A stretch of 64,000 nucleotides of DNA, taken from NCBI RefSeq assembly GCF_036898095.1, contig NC_090730.1:24113691-24177690 (forward strand), given 5' to 3'. Source of the DNA: Palaemon carinicauda (taxonomy: Eukaryota > Arthropoda > Malacostraca > Decapoda > Palaemonidae). The stretch's first letter is position 1. Every line of letters begins with the position of its first letter. The translations under genes were made by a program, and so were the position numbers. This document shows, piece after piece, positions 32,205 to 43,215 of the stretch. Below the pieces are notes generated by a model. It worked only from the letters and a program-made list of their open reading frames with translations, was not told the DNA's origin and searched no databases.

Positions 32205-33256
32205 GATTCGCTAGAGCTAGAGGCTTTTCGAAGGAGGCAGCCAGTGCGATTGCCAGAGCAAGAAGGGTTTCCACTCGTAGAGTCTACCAATCTAAGTGGG
32301 AAGTCTTCCGGAGCTGGTGTAGAGCCAATTCAATATCCTCTACCAATACCTCTGTGACCCAAATAGCTGACTTCCTTCTACATCTTAGGAATGAGAGATC
32401 CCTTTCAGCCCCTACGATTAAAGGGTATAGGAGTATGTTGGCTTCAGTTCTCCGCCACAGAGGTTTGGACCTTTCTTCCAACAAGGACCTTCAAGACATT
32501 CTTAAGTCTTTTGAGACGTCTAAAGAGCGTCGTCTATCCACTCCAGGCTGGAACCTAGACGTAGTCTTAAGGTTCCTTATGTCACCTAGGTTCGAACCTC
32601 TCCAGTCAGCTTCCTTCAAGGACCTTACCCTCAAGACTCTTTTTCTCGTCTGCCTTGCAACAGCTAAGAGAGTCAGTGAGGTTCATGCCTTCAGCAAGAA
32701 CATTGGTTTCACGACCGAATCTGCAACATGTTCTTTTCAGCTCGGATTCCTAGCAAAGAACGAACTTCCTTCACGTCCTTGGCCTAGATCGTTTGAAATA
32801 CCTAGCCTCTCCAACATGGTAGGTAACGAACTAGAGAGAGTTCTTTGCCCTGTCAGAGCTCTCAAGTATTATCTTAAGAGGTCTAAACCTATTCGAGGAC
32901 AGTCAGAAGCCTTATGGTGTGCCATCAAGAAACCTTCGAGGCCCATGTCCAAGAACGGGGTTTCGTATTATATAAGGCTTCTGATTAGAGAAGCCCATTC
33001 TCACTTAAAGGAGGAAGACCTTGCATTGCTGAAGGTAAGGACCCATGAAGTAAGAGCCGTAGCTACTTCGATGGCCTTTAATAAAAACCGTTCTCTGCAG
33101 AGCATAATGGATGCAACCTATTGGAGGAGCAAGTCAGTGTTTGCATCATTTTATCTTAAAGATGTCCAGTCTCTTTACGAGAACTGCTACACCCTGGGAC
33201 CATTCGTAGCAGCGAGTGCAGTAGTAGGTGAGGGCTCAGCCACTACATTCCCTTAA
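32063..33256 (+). CDS. DIRS tyrosine recombinase (copy 3)
   Basis: The ATG at 32063 (MVHRGTSMAS) is chosen because the recombinase domain starts shortly after it; the frame is open back to 31166, overlapping the polymerase gene. The N-terminal core-binding part reads VYQSKWEVFRSWC and SAPTIKGYRSML. Catalytic blocks are ATAKRVSEV (Arg), THEVRAV (His-x-x-Arg) and TYWRSKSVFASFYLKDV (Tyr region), then LGPFVAASAVVGEG to the stop. All expected residues are present. In this family it resolves or inserts a circular intermediate, leaving no target duplication. Confidence 0.9.
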   Translation: MVHRGTSMASRHPQDSTSKSGPSTSTSRRQVAPKPPRSSADCLQTVVRFARARGFSKEAASAIARARRVSTRRVYQSKWEVFRSWCRANSISSTNTSVTQIADFLLHLRNERSLSAPTIKGYRSMLASVLRHRGLDLSSNKDLQDILKSFETSKERRLSTPGWNLDVVLRFLMSPRFEPLQSASFKDLTLKTLFLVCLATAKRVSEVHAFSKNIGFTTESATCSFQLGFLAKNELPSRPWPRSFEIPSLSNMVGNELERVLCPVRALKYYLKRSKPIRGQSEALWCAIKKPSRPMSKNGVSYYIRLLIREAHSHLKEEDLALLKVRTHEVRAVATSMAFNKNRSLQSIMDATYWRSKSVFASFYLKDVQSLYENCYTLGPFVAASAVVGEGSATTFP

Positions 33257-33654
33257 TCCCATAACCTTTTTTAACCTTTCTCTTGAATGCTTTTATTGTT
33301 GTTTTTATGGTTGTTACGGTAGGCTAAGAAGCCTTCCGCATCCTTTTGATTTGGCGGGTGGTCTATTCATTCTTGAGAAGCGCCTGGGTTAGAGGTTTTG
33401 TAGAGGTCCTTTAGTAGGGGTTGCAACCCTATATACTTTAGCACCTTTGGGTTGATTCAGCCTCCAAGAGGAACGCTGCGCTCAGTAAGGAAGACGAACT
33501 TAAAAAAGAGGCAGAGTAACGGTTCAATTCGACTTCCTTACCAGGTACTTCTTATTTCATTGTTATTTGAGATAACTGTTATATGAAATATGGGATACTT
33601 AGCTATCCTTTAATCTTGTACACTGGTTTTCACCCACCCCCCTGGGTGTGAATC

Positions 33655-33745
33655 AGCTACATGATTATCGGGTAAGTTTAATATTGAAAAATGTTATTTT
33701 TATTAGTAAAATAAATTTTTGAATATACTTACCCGATAATCATGA
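33655..33745. repeat. internal complementary region, DIRS copy 3
   Basis: Joins the complements of the left end (TTTTCAATATTAAACTTACC) and right end (TTTACTAATAAAAATAACAT) at TTGAAAAATGTTA. This fixes the outer boundaries of the element at 27229 and 33983. Confidence 0.88.
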
Positions 33746-33788
33746 TTTAATCGACCCTCCCTTCCTCCCCATAGAGAACCAGTGGACC

Positions 33789-33948
33789 GAGGAAAAATTG
33801 AGGAGGTGTCAACAAGAAGTACTATAGTACCTGGCCACAGGTGGCGCTGGTAAGTACACCCCCTTCTAGTATTGTGATAGCTGGCGTATCCCTCCATAGA
33901 ATTCTGTCGGGCAACGGAGTTGACAGCTACATGATTATCGGGTAAGTA
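33789..33948 (-). repeat. right inverted terminal repeat, DIRS copy 3
   Basis: Inverted counterpart of 27240-27401, starting GAGGAAAAATTGAGG. Confidence 0.88.
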
Positions 33949-33983
33949 TATTCAAAAATTTATTTTACTAATAAAAATAACAT

Positions 33984-34444
33984 AATTCAACATGACTGAC
34001 GTTGCTACTTCACCTTTACCAATGTTAAGTACCATAGTTTGTTTTGACAGTTTAATGCAGTACCGGGCATTTGTTCTGTTTCCAGTATTGTGGATTTTAG
34101 TTTTGGAAGCGATTGGCCTGCCTCGGTATCGGCAGCCATTTTGGGTTTTGTTCGCTTCGGTAAATTTTCAAATTATTATTGCCCATCTGGTACTCTGTCA
34201 TCTAGGTTATATCACTTACGTTTTATGACCAATTTTATTATCATTATTTATTATTAGTTTTTACTATGGTATTTATTTGCTAGCAAGTCCAATTTGGACC
34301 TACGAAGAATAGCGAAGTCTTTGTTATAGTTTTGTACTCGCCTCAGGAAGGTGCTCGTTTTAGACTATATCTTTGTTTATTTGTTACGTTGTCGTTATTC
34401 TTCGTTCTTGGTTATTACATTTACTAAGAAAAAAGCAATCAATT
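33984..34444. other. intron sequence, nothing identified
   Basis: The first about 180 bases contain short TE-like GC-richer sequence (CCTCGGTATCGGCAGCC); no family could be named. Confidence 0.4.
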
Positions 34445-34870
34445 TTATTATTTTTCTTATCATATAAGCATTGTTCAGTGGCCACTTTCCTCTAGGTAAG
34501 GGTAGAAGAGACTTTAGCTATGGGAAACAGCTCTTCTAGGAGAAGTACACTCCAAAATCAAACCATTGTTCTCTAGTCTTGGGTAGTGCCATGGGCTCTG
34601 TACCATGGTCTTCCACTGTCTTGGGTTAGAGTTCTCTTGCTTGAGGGTACACTCAGGCACACTATTCTATCTTATTTCTTTTCCTCTTGTTTTGTTAAAG
34701 TTTTTATAAGTTATATATGAAAGATTTGTTTTGATATTGTTACTGTTCTTGAAATATTTGATTTTTCCTTGTTTCCTTTCCTCATTGGGCTATTTTCCCG
34801 GTTGAAGCCCCTGGGCTTATAGAATCTTGCTTTTCCAACTAGGGTTGTAGCTTAGCAAGTAATAATGATA
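34445..34870 (+). mobile_element. short LINE-tail retroposon (SINE-like), + orientation
   Basis: Body marks appear in reverse order and complement relative to 11044. The 3' end is complete: TATGAAAGATTTGTTTTGAT, then CCTCATTGGGCTATTTTCCC and AACTAGGGTTGTAGCTTAGC, followed by an AATAAT simple tail. The last about 165 bases match the end of the LINE fragment at 53568-54215; the 5' part does not. Confidence 0.75.
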
Positions 34871-36418
34871 ATAATAATGATGACTGTAGAAACTGCTTCA
34901 TGATGTTTTCTATCCTTGCAAGTCTGTAGCTTCACAAGGTTCAGTGATGAACTTTACAGTTTCTTCATCCACTGGAAAAGAAAACAGTCACATAGCAATT
35001 GCATGAAAACAATAAGGAGAACTTGCAGACTCTTGAAAAAATTAGATCAATGTGAAACTTAGAAATTGAGCAAACTACCTTTGATCGATTGGTGAAAATC
35101 TTTCAATTAAAAGATGGCGAACCTGTAAAAGAGAGCTTTTTCTCAGCAAATTCTGTTAATTGCATGAATATCTTATATCATAAAAAGCATTGAATAAAAT
35201 ATGTAGATCAGATCATGACATTAATAGGAAAGTTGATGAATGCAACAATACTTCAGCATAAAACTAGAAAAGCCTTGAAATCTGTAAAGAGGTCAACAAG
35301 CGCTATAAATCTTGTTGGGTGCTAGGAACCTTAGGAAACTATGTTTGCAGTTACGGTATAGCAAGAGGAGTGGTTCTTTTGGTATTTATTCTTGGTTTAG
35401 ATTGCTTGAGATTCAAGCAAGTGCACAAATGGGCAATGTAAAAGCATTAAATCGGTCGATACATGTGCTAATCAACCAGCTGACTACTAATTTCTCTTCA
35501 TGAGTGAACTATGTTTGACCGACGTCACGGCTACAGAATGGTCAATTGTAAGTAATGGGTTTTTTTAAAAAGAATTTAAAAAATTATATTTATGATGGTA
35601 TTGTTGGTAGAAAACTAGATGAATGAAATGATAAATTTATTTGAGGATTTATTTTTTAGGTAAGTTTAATGATGATTAATATTTTGAATATTAACAGGAG
35701 TTGCACATTTTTGATCACTGGATAGAATTATCACAACAAATAAAAAAAAATTGTGCAAAGAGAGGTGCAACAGTATTATCAAGAGCTTCAAGTGCTACAT
35801 CAATGGACATACAATTTCTGTTTATGATTTAATGGCGATAGCTTAAAAATGGGAGATAATAGTTAGAAATGTTAATTATCTCACTGTAATTTATATTTGT
35901 TTGCAGTTTTTTACCCATATCTGTAGCTTTAATTTTATTTGTACATGCAACCTCTATGACAAAGCAGGACTTAAGTCAATACCTTTTTTTATTTCTGTGT
36001 AGTGGGTAGTGGCTGTTGTATGTTAACTACAGGTAGTTGAAAAACGGTCAGCATTGTTTTTTACTCAAAATGGAGCAGAAGTCTTCTTCAAGATTGCTCA
36101 TGTTTGTTCCTGGCTCACGTTATTGAATTTTATATTTACAGAGCTTTGTTTTTATGTCTTATATTTTCTTTATGGTATATAACTTATATTGGTGATTTCT
36201 ATATTTCATAAATGTATCATTCCTATAGGGCTCAGATGTTGGAGGATAGTATTTGTGGTATTTCCTCCATTCGTTTAACACTTGAATTAATGGTAGGGAA
36301 TTTTTCATATAGCCATAGATCTAGTTTCTTGATGCATGTACAACACTGTACTGTAAATCATCATCATCATCATCATTCGGTACTATGTACTTAACTGTTA
36401 ATGTACTTTTTTTTTCAG
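34871..36418. other. intron sequence, no gene recognised
   Basis: AT-rich with scattered stops. A short CAT microsatellite lies at 36357-36376, just before the polypyrimidine tract of the 36419 exon. Confidence 0.5.
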
Positions 36419-36628
36419 GACATTTGTAGAAACTGGTTACCCATTTATGCATGGAAAGGTACCTGATGCAGCAGTCCTTGGTAAGATGTATGAGCTGTCT
36501 CCTACAAAACATATTGAAAATCTAAAGACTCCAGTGCTGTTTCTCATTGGTAAAAATGACAAGCGTGTTCCTCCTGCTGGTGGTATTTTCTTACATAAGA
36601 TGTTATTGGCCCGTGGTGTTGAAACAAA
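36419..36628 (+). CDS. APEH: APEH-like exon with catalytic aspartate
   Basis: A 210-nt exon after a long pyrimidine tract ending in TTTTTTTTTCAG, ending before GTAAGT. The first G completes the split codon of exon A or B; 69 codons and two bases follow. The product reads TFVETGYPF at the start, then LSPTKHIENLKTPVLFLIG and GKNDKRVPP. Comparison with S9C enzymes places the catalytic Asp in the NDKRVP segment (family pattern xDRRVP). The next stretch, with HKMLLARGVET, is the helix before the strand that leads to the catalytic His. No internal frame damage is seen. Confidence 0.9.
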
Positions 36629-37609
36629 GTAAGTTTTATGGTGTTCAGTTGATTTCTGTAGTTTTTCAGAATTTGCCCCATTATTTTGTTTTAAGTTAGA
36701 CCCAAATTTACTTTATTCTCTAGTTCTTTTCTTTCAAGTATTGTCTTGCAAAGGTCCCTGGTTCAGAAGTGATTTGATTAGGTCTGATTTTAATTGTCTT
36801 CTAGGAATAGTTTATTTGTTCTTACATGCATACAAACCTTTCGTCCTTTGAAATAGGAATATGTGTTCAATAGCACTGGAATGGTCACTGAACTGTTAAC
36901 AAGGTACAGTACTGTTGTTAGAAATGACAGATGACACGAGGAGGAAGTTCATCCCTAATGCTAGTCATAGAATAGCTACTATAGATGTAATGTTTCATTG
37001 CTGTCCCGACTGTTAGAGCTATTATTATATTTGTTTGTGATTTTTTTTTTCTGTGCGCTCTCGCTTGTAAGTGGAAGCATGCTGATAGGTAAGCATGTGA
37101 TGATGGGGATTTGTTCTTGTGAGGATGAAAACTTTTGAAGCCTGTGTGTGTACACCTTTGTAAGGGGATGACTTTAAGTAGCTCCCACTATGAGAGTGAC
37201 GCTCATAGGTGCCCGATAGGGAAATGTATTTGTCTTAACAGGCAAGCCTGGCATCTACAGTGTTTCCCAGAGCATGATCCCTGTGTAGTGCAGCTTCAGA
37301 TATTATTCCTAGTGCTCCCCTCAAGACAAAACTCCCAGCGTATTGGTTTGGTGGAGGTACAAAAGCTTTCTCCTGAGGGAGTGAAGTCTTATCCTTCGCC
37401 AAGACCAAGACTTCTCTGTGACAGCAAAGATGAGTTTTTGATATGAGGAAGTAAACACTTTCTTTCTTATCTGCCAACCTCTTCTCCCTCCTCCTTCTCC
37501 GGATATTTCTTCCGTAAAAACTGTAGTATACAAAAGAGACGGTTGCTTGGGAAGGCCTCACTCTAAAAGCCCCTAGGCACTCAAAGCGATTGCTCACCTT
37601 CTTTAGGAT
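36629..37609. other. intron sequence, nothing identified
   Basis: No exon or assignable repeat. A GC-richer stretch at 37140-37600 may be old transposon DNA. Confidence 0.4.
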
Positions 37610-37835
37610 GGAGCAACAGTACTTTCCCAGTAACTGGCATATGAGCCAGTATTATAGTTACTGCTGTTGCTCCAGGGTTAGGTGATCAGTCTTACTGCTA
37701 TCAAACACCAGCACAGTAGGCCAGAAGGGGGTGCAATGTTTGCTCCTAAATTTCCCATTTCTGTAGGGATTGGGACAGTGACCTTCGATGTCAAGATGCC
37801 AGAAAACTTCAAATCAATCAATCAATCCGGACACT
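37610..37835 (+). repeat. interspersed repeat with CAAT tail
   Basis: Starts with GGAGCAACAGTACTTTCCCA, which recurs partly inverted around 37660-37675 (GCTGTTGCTCCAGGG). Ends in AATCAATCAATCAATCC, a tetranucleotide tail typical of retroposons. Family not named. Confidence 0.45.
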
Positions 37836-38935
37836 CGAGGCTCCTTTCCCATACTTGTTGAAGCCTGAGCACTCTTGAGATAGTTAGGAAAAGTCTGTTC
37901 CTCCACTGCCTTTGTGGTAAATTTTTCTACCTGGTCAAGTTAACCTACCTTTTGCTTCCCAAGTCCTCATATGGGAGGGTGGAGTATGAGTAGTCAGTGT
38001 TCAACTAATTTCCCTTGGGAGAGTAGACGAGGCAGATTCAGCAGTCCCCATGAGGAATGTCAAAATGATTAAACCAATTTATTCATTTTCAGATTTCAGG
38101 TTAGAGATGGGTGACTCTAAAGCTAAATGTAGCCAGATGAGATGTAATAACTTTGCTATCCCCTGTTGGTGTCATGCTTAATGTGATTATTATAGCTACT
38201 GTTGGGGCCACTCGGGTCAGGGATTGGAACCCCATTTGCTTACAGTGGGTTCCTGCGGAGGACCCACAGACGGCAAGCTTGAGAGATCAAGCCCTCTTTT
38301 GCCTATCTATGGGATTGAAAGGTAGAGCACTTAACTAGTAAGGAACTCCAGGACCTTATCTGCCCTAGGGTACGAGACTTTGCCAAAAGTGGTTTCGGTA
38401 ATGGTAATGTGGTGTGCCAGGTTCCTGACCTAGTTGAAGCTTTATGTTCAGGACATGATCTAGACCCAGAACAGGACACAGCCTTTTGGTGCTTCCATTA
38501 GATTTCCTTTACTTCCTTGCAGTGTTTTGACACTTCCTACCTCTCAGCAAGCTACCATCCCTCCTAGGTCCAGTCAGCTTGTAGACCCTGTAGAACTCTC
38601 CTCCAATGCATATATGGTTGAGGCTCCTGTCCGCTCCCTCTTTTGTGGTTCTTTTCAGTAACTAACCACTTCTCGAGTTATTGTTTCTCCCACTCCTCCC
38701 TCTGTCTACTTTCAAGATCTTGCTGTGCCTGGGCATTTGGGTCTTCAAGCTACTAAGGAAACCCCAACAGGGCTTATCTTGTGAGGTGTGTATCCTTTTG
38801 AAATAGGTTCAGTGAAAGGGAAGGTGCCGATGGGAGCAGGTTCTTCGTTGGAAGTATAGGAGGGAGACTCCTTTCTGGAATTTTATAAAGGTTGGAGGTT
38901 GGCCAAGGTACCAGCTACCCATTTAGATACTATCA

Positions 38936-39085
38936 CTAGATAGTTATTGGGCTCTTTGACTGGCCAGATAGTATGATAATGGATCTCTCTCTCTGCCTAC
39001 ACATTTATTGAACTGTCTGGTATATTATTTCCAAGTACTGTACTTCTCTTTCCTCATACACCTGATAACACTAAGATAACCTTCA
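38936..39085 (+). repeat. 5' part of LINE-tail retroposon
   Basis: TTGACTGGCCAGATAGTA, GGATCTCTCTCTCTGCCTAC and CCTCATACACCTGATAACAC match the upstream half of the 59591-60190 copy, read in the opposite direction. The tail is absent. Confidence 0.55.
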
Positions 39086-39229
39086 CCTTTAATAGTCAGC
39101 CAATTTTGATAGTGATTAGCTTCAAAGCTCTTGACATTGCTAGCTTCCTTCATTAATTCAGAGTCCAATAATTCATCTCTTGTAATGGGTAATTCTGATC
39201 TCACCACCCAGTTTCCAAACCTAACGTCA

Positions 39230-41700
39230 CTTCATAAGTTGAGTCTAGTTTTAATAGTGTTACTTTAAGTAAGGGGTCTGAAAGTTTGCTTGACAGTACA
39301 GATTTAAAAGCCTTTAGTAGAGCCTCAAATGCTTCAATAACTTACCCTTTTGTTGTTAAACCCTTTCATTACCACAAACTTAGTCTCTGTATTAGACAAC
39401 TAGATTGAAAGGCAGAAGGTAGAGTCTGTAGTCTAAATCCTATCTCTCCACTCACTGAAGCAAGCGCTTCTAAACTGTTTCATATTACATAGGTGGATGA
39501 TATGTAGTATCATATGGCTCCTTTAAATGTTGATGGTGGGAATGAAGTCTCAACTAAACTCATTTATTCGCATCATGTATCACTTGGCAGTGTCGTCCAT
39601 TCGCTTGCAAGCTCAGCCACTAGCTCATCACAGGGTTAACTCAAGCTGGGTAAATCTAGGCACTAGTACATCTATTGACAAAAAAGTCCTCCGAGTGCAT
39701 GCGTAGCATCCCCGCATCCCCTCTGGATGAAAACAACCTGGGAAATCAGCTAGTTTTTCCTCAATTCAACCTGCGATACAAGTATGTGAAGAAAAATAAA
39801 CAGAGGCAGACCTTGAAATTGAGGATTTATCTCCTTTGCAAACCATACGTAACATTACTACAGAGAAATAACTTAGGTTGAGTTAGGTAAGTTTGATGGA
39901 AGTTTATTTTTCCAAATCTGCAGAAGTAGATACTTCCAAAGGTTGTTCGTATCCCTCAGGTCTCAACTTTGTGGTGGATAAAATCAATATATTGTCTAAG
40001 ATTCAGAAAAAAGTTAGCAATTCTGGTTCCTGTTTAGTCCTAAAGACTATAATGCAGAGATGTACTGACTTGTTTAAGACTCAACACTTCCATACTCTTG
40101 TCTTAAATTTCAATGTCATTTACAGTCTTGACCCCGCATTGTGCCTCATAAACGAAAATCTTCAAGTTCAGGTTTTGCAACTTAGTTGACTAAAGAATTG
40201 TTTGTTGGTAATCAAGTGTGCTTGAATCAATTTCCTTAATGTGTTTCAGTTGGGTTCCCTGATTTATTTATTAGAATTCTTGCATAAGGAAAGCACCGTG
40301 TTTTAAATAAATCAAGACATATCCCCCTTCCAAATTGTGATAAGTGTTTATTTCATTTTAAGTTCTCTTTCAGCTGAATTTGTTAGCATTTCTGTGCAGG
40401 GAAAGCACTGTTTTAAATTAGTACTGTTGTGAGTTATACAACATTGTTAATAGAAAGACTGATGTACAAATTTCTTACACCCGAGGAGAGCAAGTGATTT
40501 TTTTATTAAGGGGAAGAATAGAGAGAATTGTTATGATAAACCATATTCTCTTACCAACAAGTTAATTGTGAGCTGAGTGAATAGTTTTCTCTTGCAGAGT
40601 TGTTGACGACATTATACGTCAATACAGTACTTGCTTATAGATCCTAAAATGTTGAACTTCATTGGTTATTCTCAGAGCCTTCTGATATGGGAGGGGTAAG
40701 TCTGACTTGCCTACCTGGTTGCTTACATTAGCCTGATTTCTATTACAGGGTGTAATGGTCACAATTACAGTGTTCCTTCAATAAGGGTTCTGAATGTTCA
40801 GTGCACCTTACAAAGTAGAGTTCTACAGTTTCAAATTCTTTAATTACTTTAGATCCTGCAGCCAAACCCTTGCTGTTTCACACTTCTAGTCACTCTATTA
40901 GACTTCTGCTATGCAAGGCATAAGACCGAGTAGGTAATTTGGATCCTTATATCACTCATCTCACAAAAGTAAATGCTTTTAAGCAATATTGTTTTTTTTT
41001 TTTTTAGGAGATGGCATTGGATGTTGTTAGACCCTCTTAATTTTTTATATAATTAATCTTTATTAATTTTGTTGATGGTGGTATATCAGTTGAAGCTTGG
41101 CAGTCACATTGCATTCCAGATGACGGTGTATTTCTGTTCTCTTGCAAGCTCAGACATGAGCTCATCACAGGTTTACTTTAGTTGGGTAAATTCTAACACT
41201 CGTGTTTTTATTACCCTTACAGTAAATCCTGGCTATGAAATAGATGTAAATATTATAGGGGGTTACCTGTAGAATAATTATAATTAAGAATAATAGAAAG
41301 GTTAATACCCCAAATAATACATCCCTATTCTTCAGGAGTTACTGTTACATACTTTATGGCTATCATCTGAGCTTCAGTAAAGTTTGGTCTCCCTGAAATC
41401 TCATAAAACTACCATATAAACCTTTCAATCTCTTTACGTTGTGGATAAGAATTGTTAAATTGTTATCACTATTACAAAGAATAACTGCTAATTTTAGTTT
41501 TGTTTAATCTCCAAGTCTTTGATGCCTCAAAGATGTGGTGACTTGTATCAGACTAGTCTGTTACCTAACCTTGTTATAGATTTCAATATAATGCCCTCCT
41601 TTGAGTCCATCATTATGACTAATAAACAAAAATCTTTTTATTCCAGCTTTACAAGCTAATTTACTAATTACTGTTAGGGTTAATAATCTTAGAATTGTCA
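39230..41700 (+). repeat. two diverged direct copies of an internal module
   Basis: GCTCATCACAGGGTTAACTC at about 39628 and GCTCATCACAGGTTTACTTT at about 41160 sit in similar surroundings. GATGTACTGACTTGTTTAAG at about 40059 matches GATGTGGTGACTTGTATCAG at about 41534. The copies are about 1.5 kb apart in head-to-tail order. They lie inside the decayed DIRS region; no function can be read from them. Confidence 0.5.
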
Positions 41701-42440
41701 TTGAGATATTATCTTATGCAGCTAATTCTAGTGTTTTAGAAAGCTTTTATCTTAGCAGAGAAGACTAGGTTCATTGATTGTAGAGGAAATGTAATAATTC
41801 TACCATTCCAGACTGTCTTTACTACAGCCTCTATACTGGTAGTTTGTTTATATTATACAGTACTGTATTAGGAATTTAATGTCATTGACTCCTTTAGATA
41901 ACTCAGAAATCCATTTAATTCTGGTTCTGAGTAATATTTAAGAACAAACCTACCCTGTTTCAAACCCAAACCTAATTTCTCAAGTGGTTACTAGTGGTTT
42001 TAATGCCATTTTCAGTAAATTCTAGGAATACATACCTACCAGATCCAAGTATTTACTTCGCACTTACTGATACAGCGATAACATTGATCTTCCACATATT
42101 CTAGCCGATTTTAGAACCCTAGAAATTGTGAGGCTTAAAACTGAGATGGTAGCCTGGATCCTTATATCTCTCCTCTCAATAATGTACCTCCAAATTTCTC
42201 CTTATCCTTTATGTGTCGAGATGTTAATCTAGATATTTTGGTACTCCTCTCATGAAATGTGTTCTTTACTTTTTATCATTCCCACCGTTTGCCATAGTTC
42301 AGCAGGTGTTAAAAAAGTTCAAGATTTCTGCCAACAGCATGATGATACTAATACTATACCTCTTTTCTGGCCACAGAGGGAATGGTTAACAGATCTTTGG
42401 CCCTTGTTGTACAGAGCCAATCTGCTCAAACAAACCCATC

Positions 42441-43215
42441 CGTGCTACATCTGACCGCATGATTCTAAGTAGGTCAAGGACAGTGGCTCTTCACCATCCG
42501 GATCTCAGCGTTGATAATATTTCTTTAAGTCTTTATGACTCTTTCAAAATTTTAGGTGTGATTCTCAACAGCAAATTTACTTTTGAGAAACACATTAGGT
42601 CTGTGTCTTTTTCAGTTGCCTAAAAAATTGGCTTATTAAGAAAGTCTTTCAAGATTTTCGGTGATCAATCTATCCTGAAGAAATGTTTTAATTCTTTCAT
42701 TCTATGTTGTATTAAGTATTGCTCTCCTGTCTGGTCTTCAGCTGCTGATTCTTATTTTGTTGGACAGGAAATTACAGTTTATTAAATTTTTTTATTCCTG
42801 ACCTAGATATTAATCTCTGGACAGTTCCATCCTGTTCGTAATACTAGGCATGCAGTTAATTCTAATAGTCAGGCTTTCTCCCTCATGTGGTTCAATACTA
42901 CACAGTATTCTAGAAGTTTTATTCCAGCTGTGACCAAGTTGTGGAATGATCTTTCTAATCGGGTAGTTGAATTAGTGGAACTTCAAAAGTTCAAATTTGC
43001 AGCAAATATTTTTGTGTTGAACAGCTGACAGTCATTTTATAGTTTATTTATGAAATATTTGTTTTGTTATTGTTTTTAAAATATTTTTATTTTAATTGTT
43101 CATTACTTCTTATATAGTTTATTCATTTCCTTTCCACACTGGACTATTTTTCCCTGTTGGAGCCCTTGGGCTTATAGCATCTTGCTTTTCCAACTAGGGT
43201 TGTAGCTTAGCTATC
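42441..43215 (+). mobile_element. 5'-truncated LINE fragment (3' end)
   Basis: Begins inside the C-terminal part of a non-LTR polymerase ORF (MILSRSRTV, DSFKILGVILNSKFTFEKHI, FNSFILCCIKYCSPVWSSAA, NTTQYSRSFIPAVTKLWNDL) with several stops. Ends in the GTTGGAGCCCTTGGGCTTAT ... AACTAGGGTTGTAGCTTAGC tail. It interrupts decayed DIRS sequence; ATCT occurs at both edges as a weak target-duplication candidate. Clade is probably Jockey-like, uncertain. Confidence 0.75.

Larger units (their letters stand above)
27229..33983 (+). mobile_element. DIRS retrotransposon copy 3 (structurally intact)
   Basis: About 6.75 kb in the intron after the alternative exons. It has inverted terminal repeats (27240-27401 and 33789-33948), an internal complementary region (33655-33745) and three complete overlapping frames: gag, RT-RNase H-methyltransferase-like and tyrosine recombinase. 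No stop or frameshift was found in any conserved domain. It belongs to a different subfamily from copies 1 and 2: the termini carry CCCGATAATCATG where the others have CCGGTGAATATA. The only copy in the window that could be autonomous. Confidence 0.93.

Noticed and set aside
35690..35840. Stretch after AACAG with an open reading (ELHIFDHWIELSQQ) resembling an exon
   Set aside because: No family match, no suitable phase with the neighbouring APEH-like exons, and those exons already join to each other without a gap in the protein.
36357..36376. Poly-His coding repeat
   Set aside because: A CAT microsatellite in an intron just upstream of a splice acceptor; not in the coding frame.
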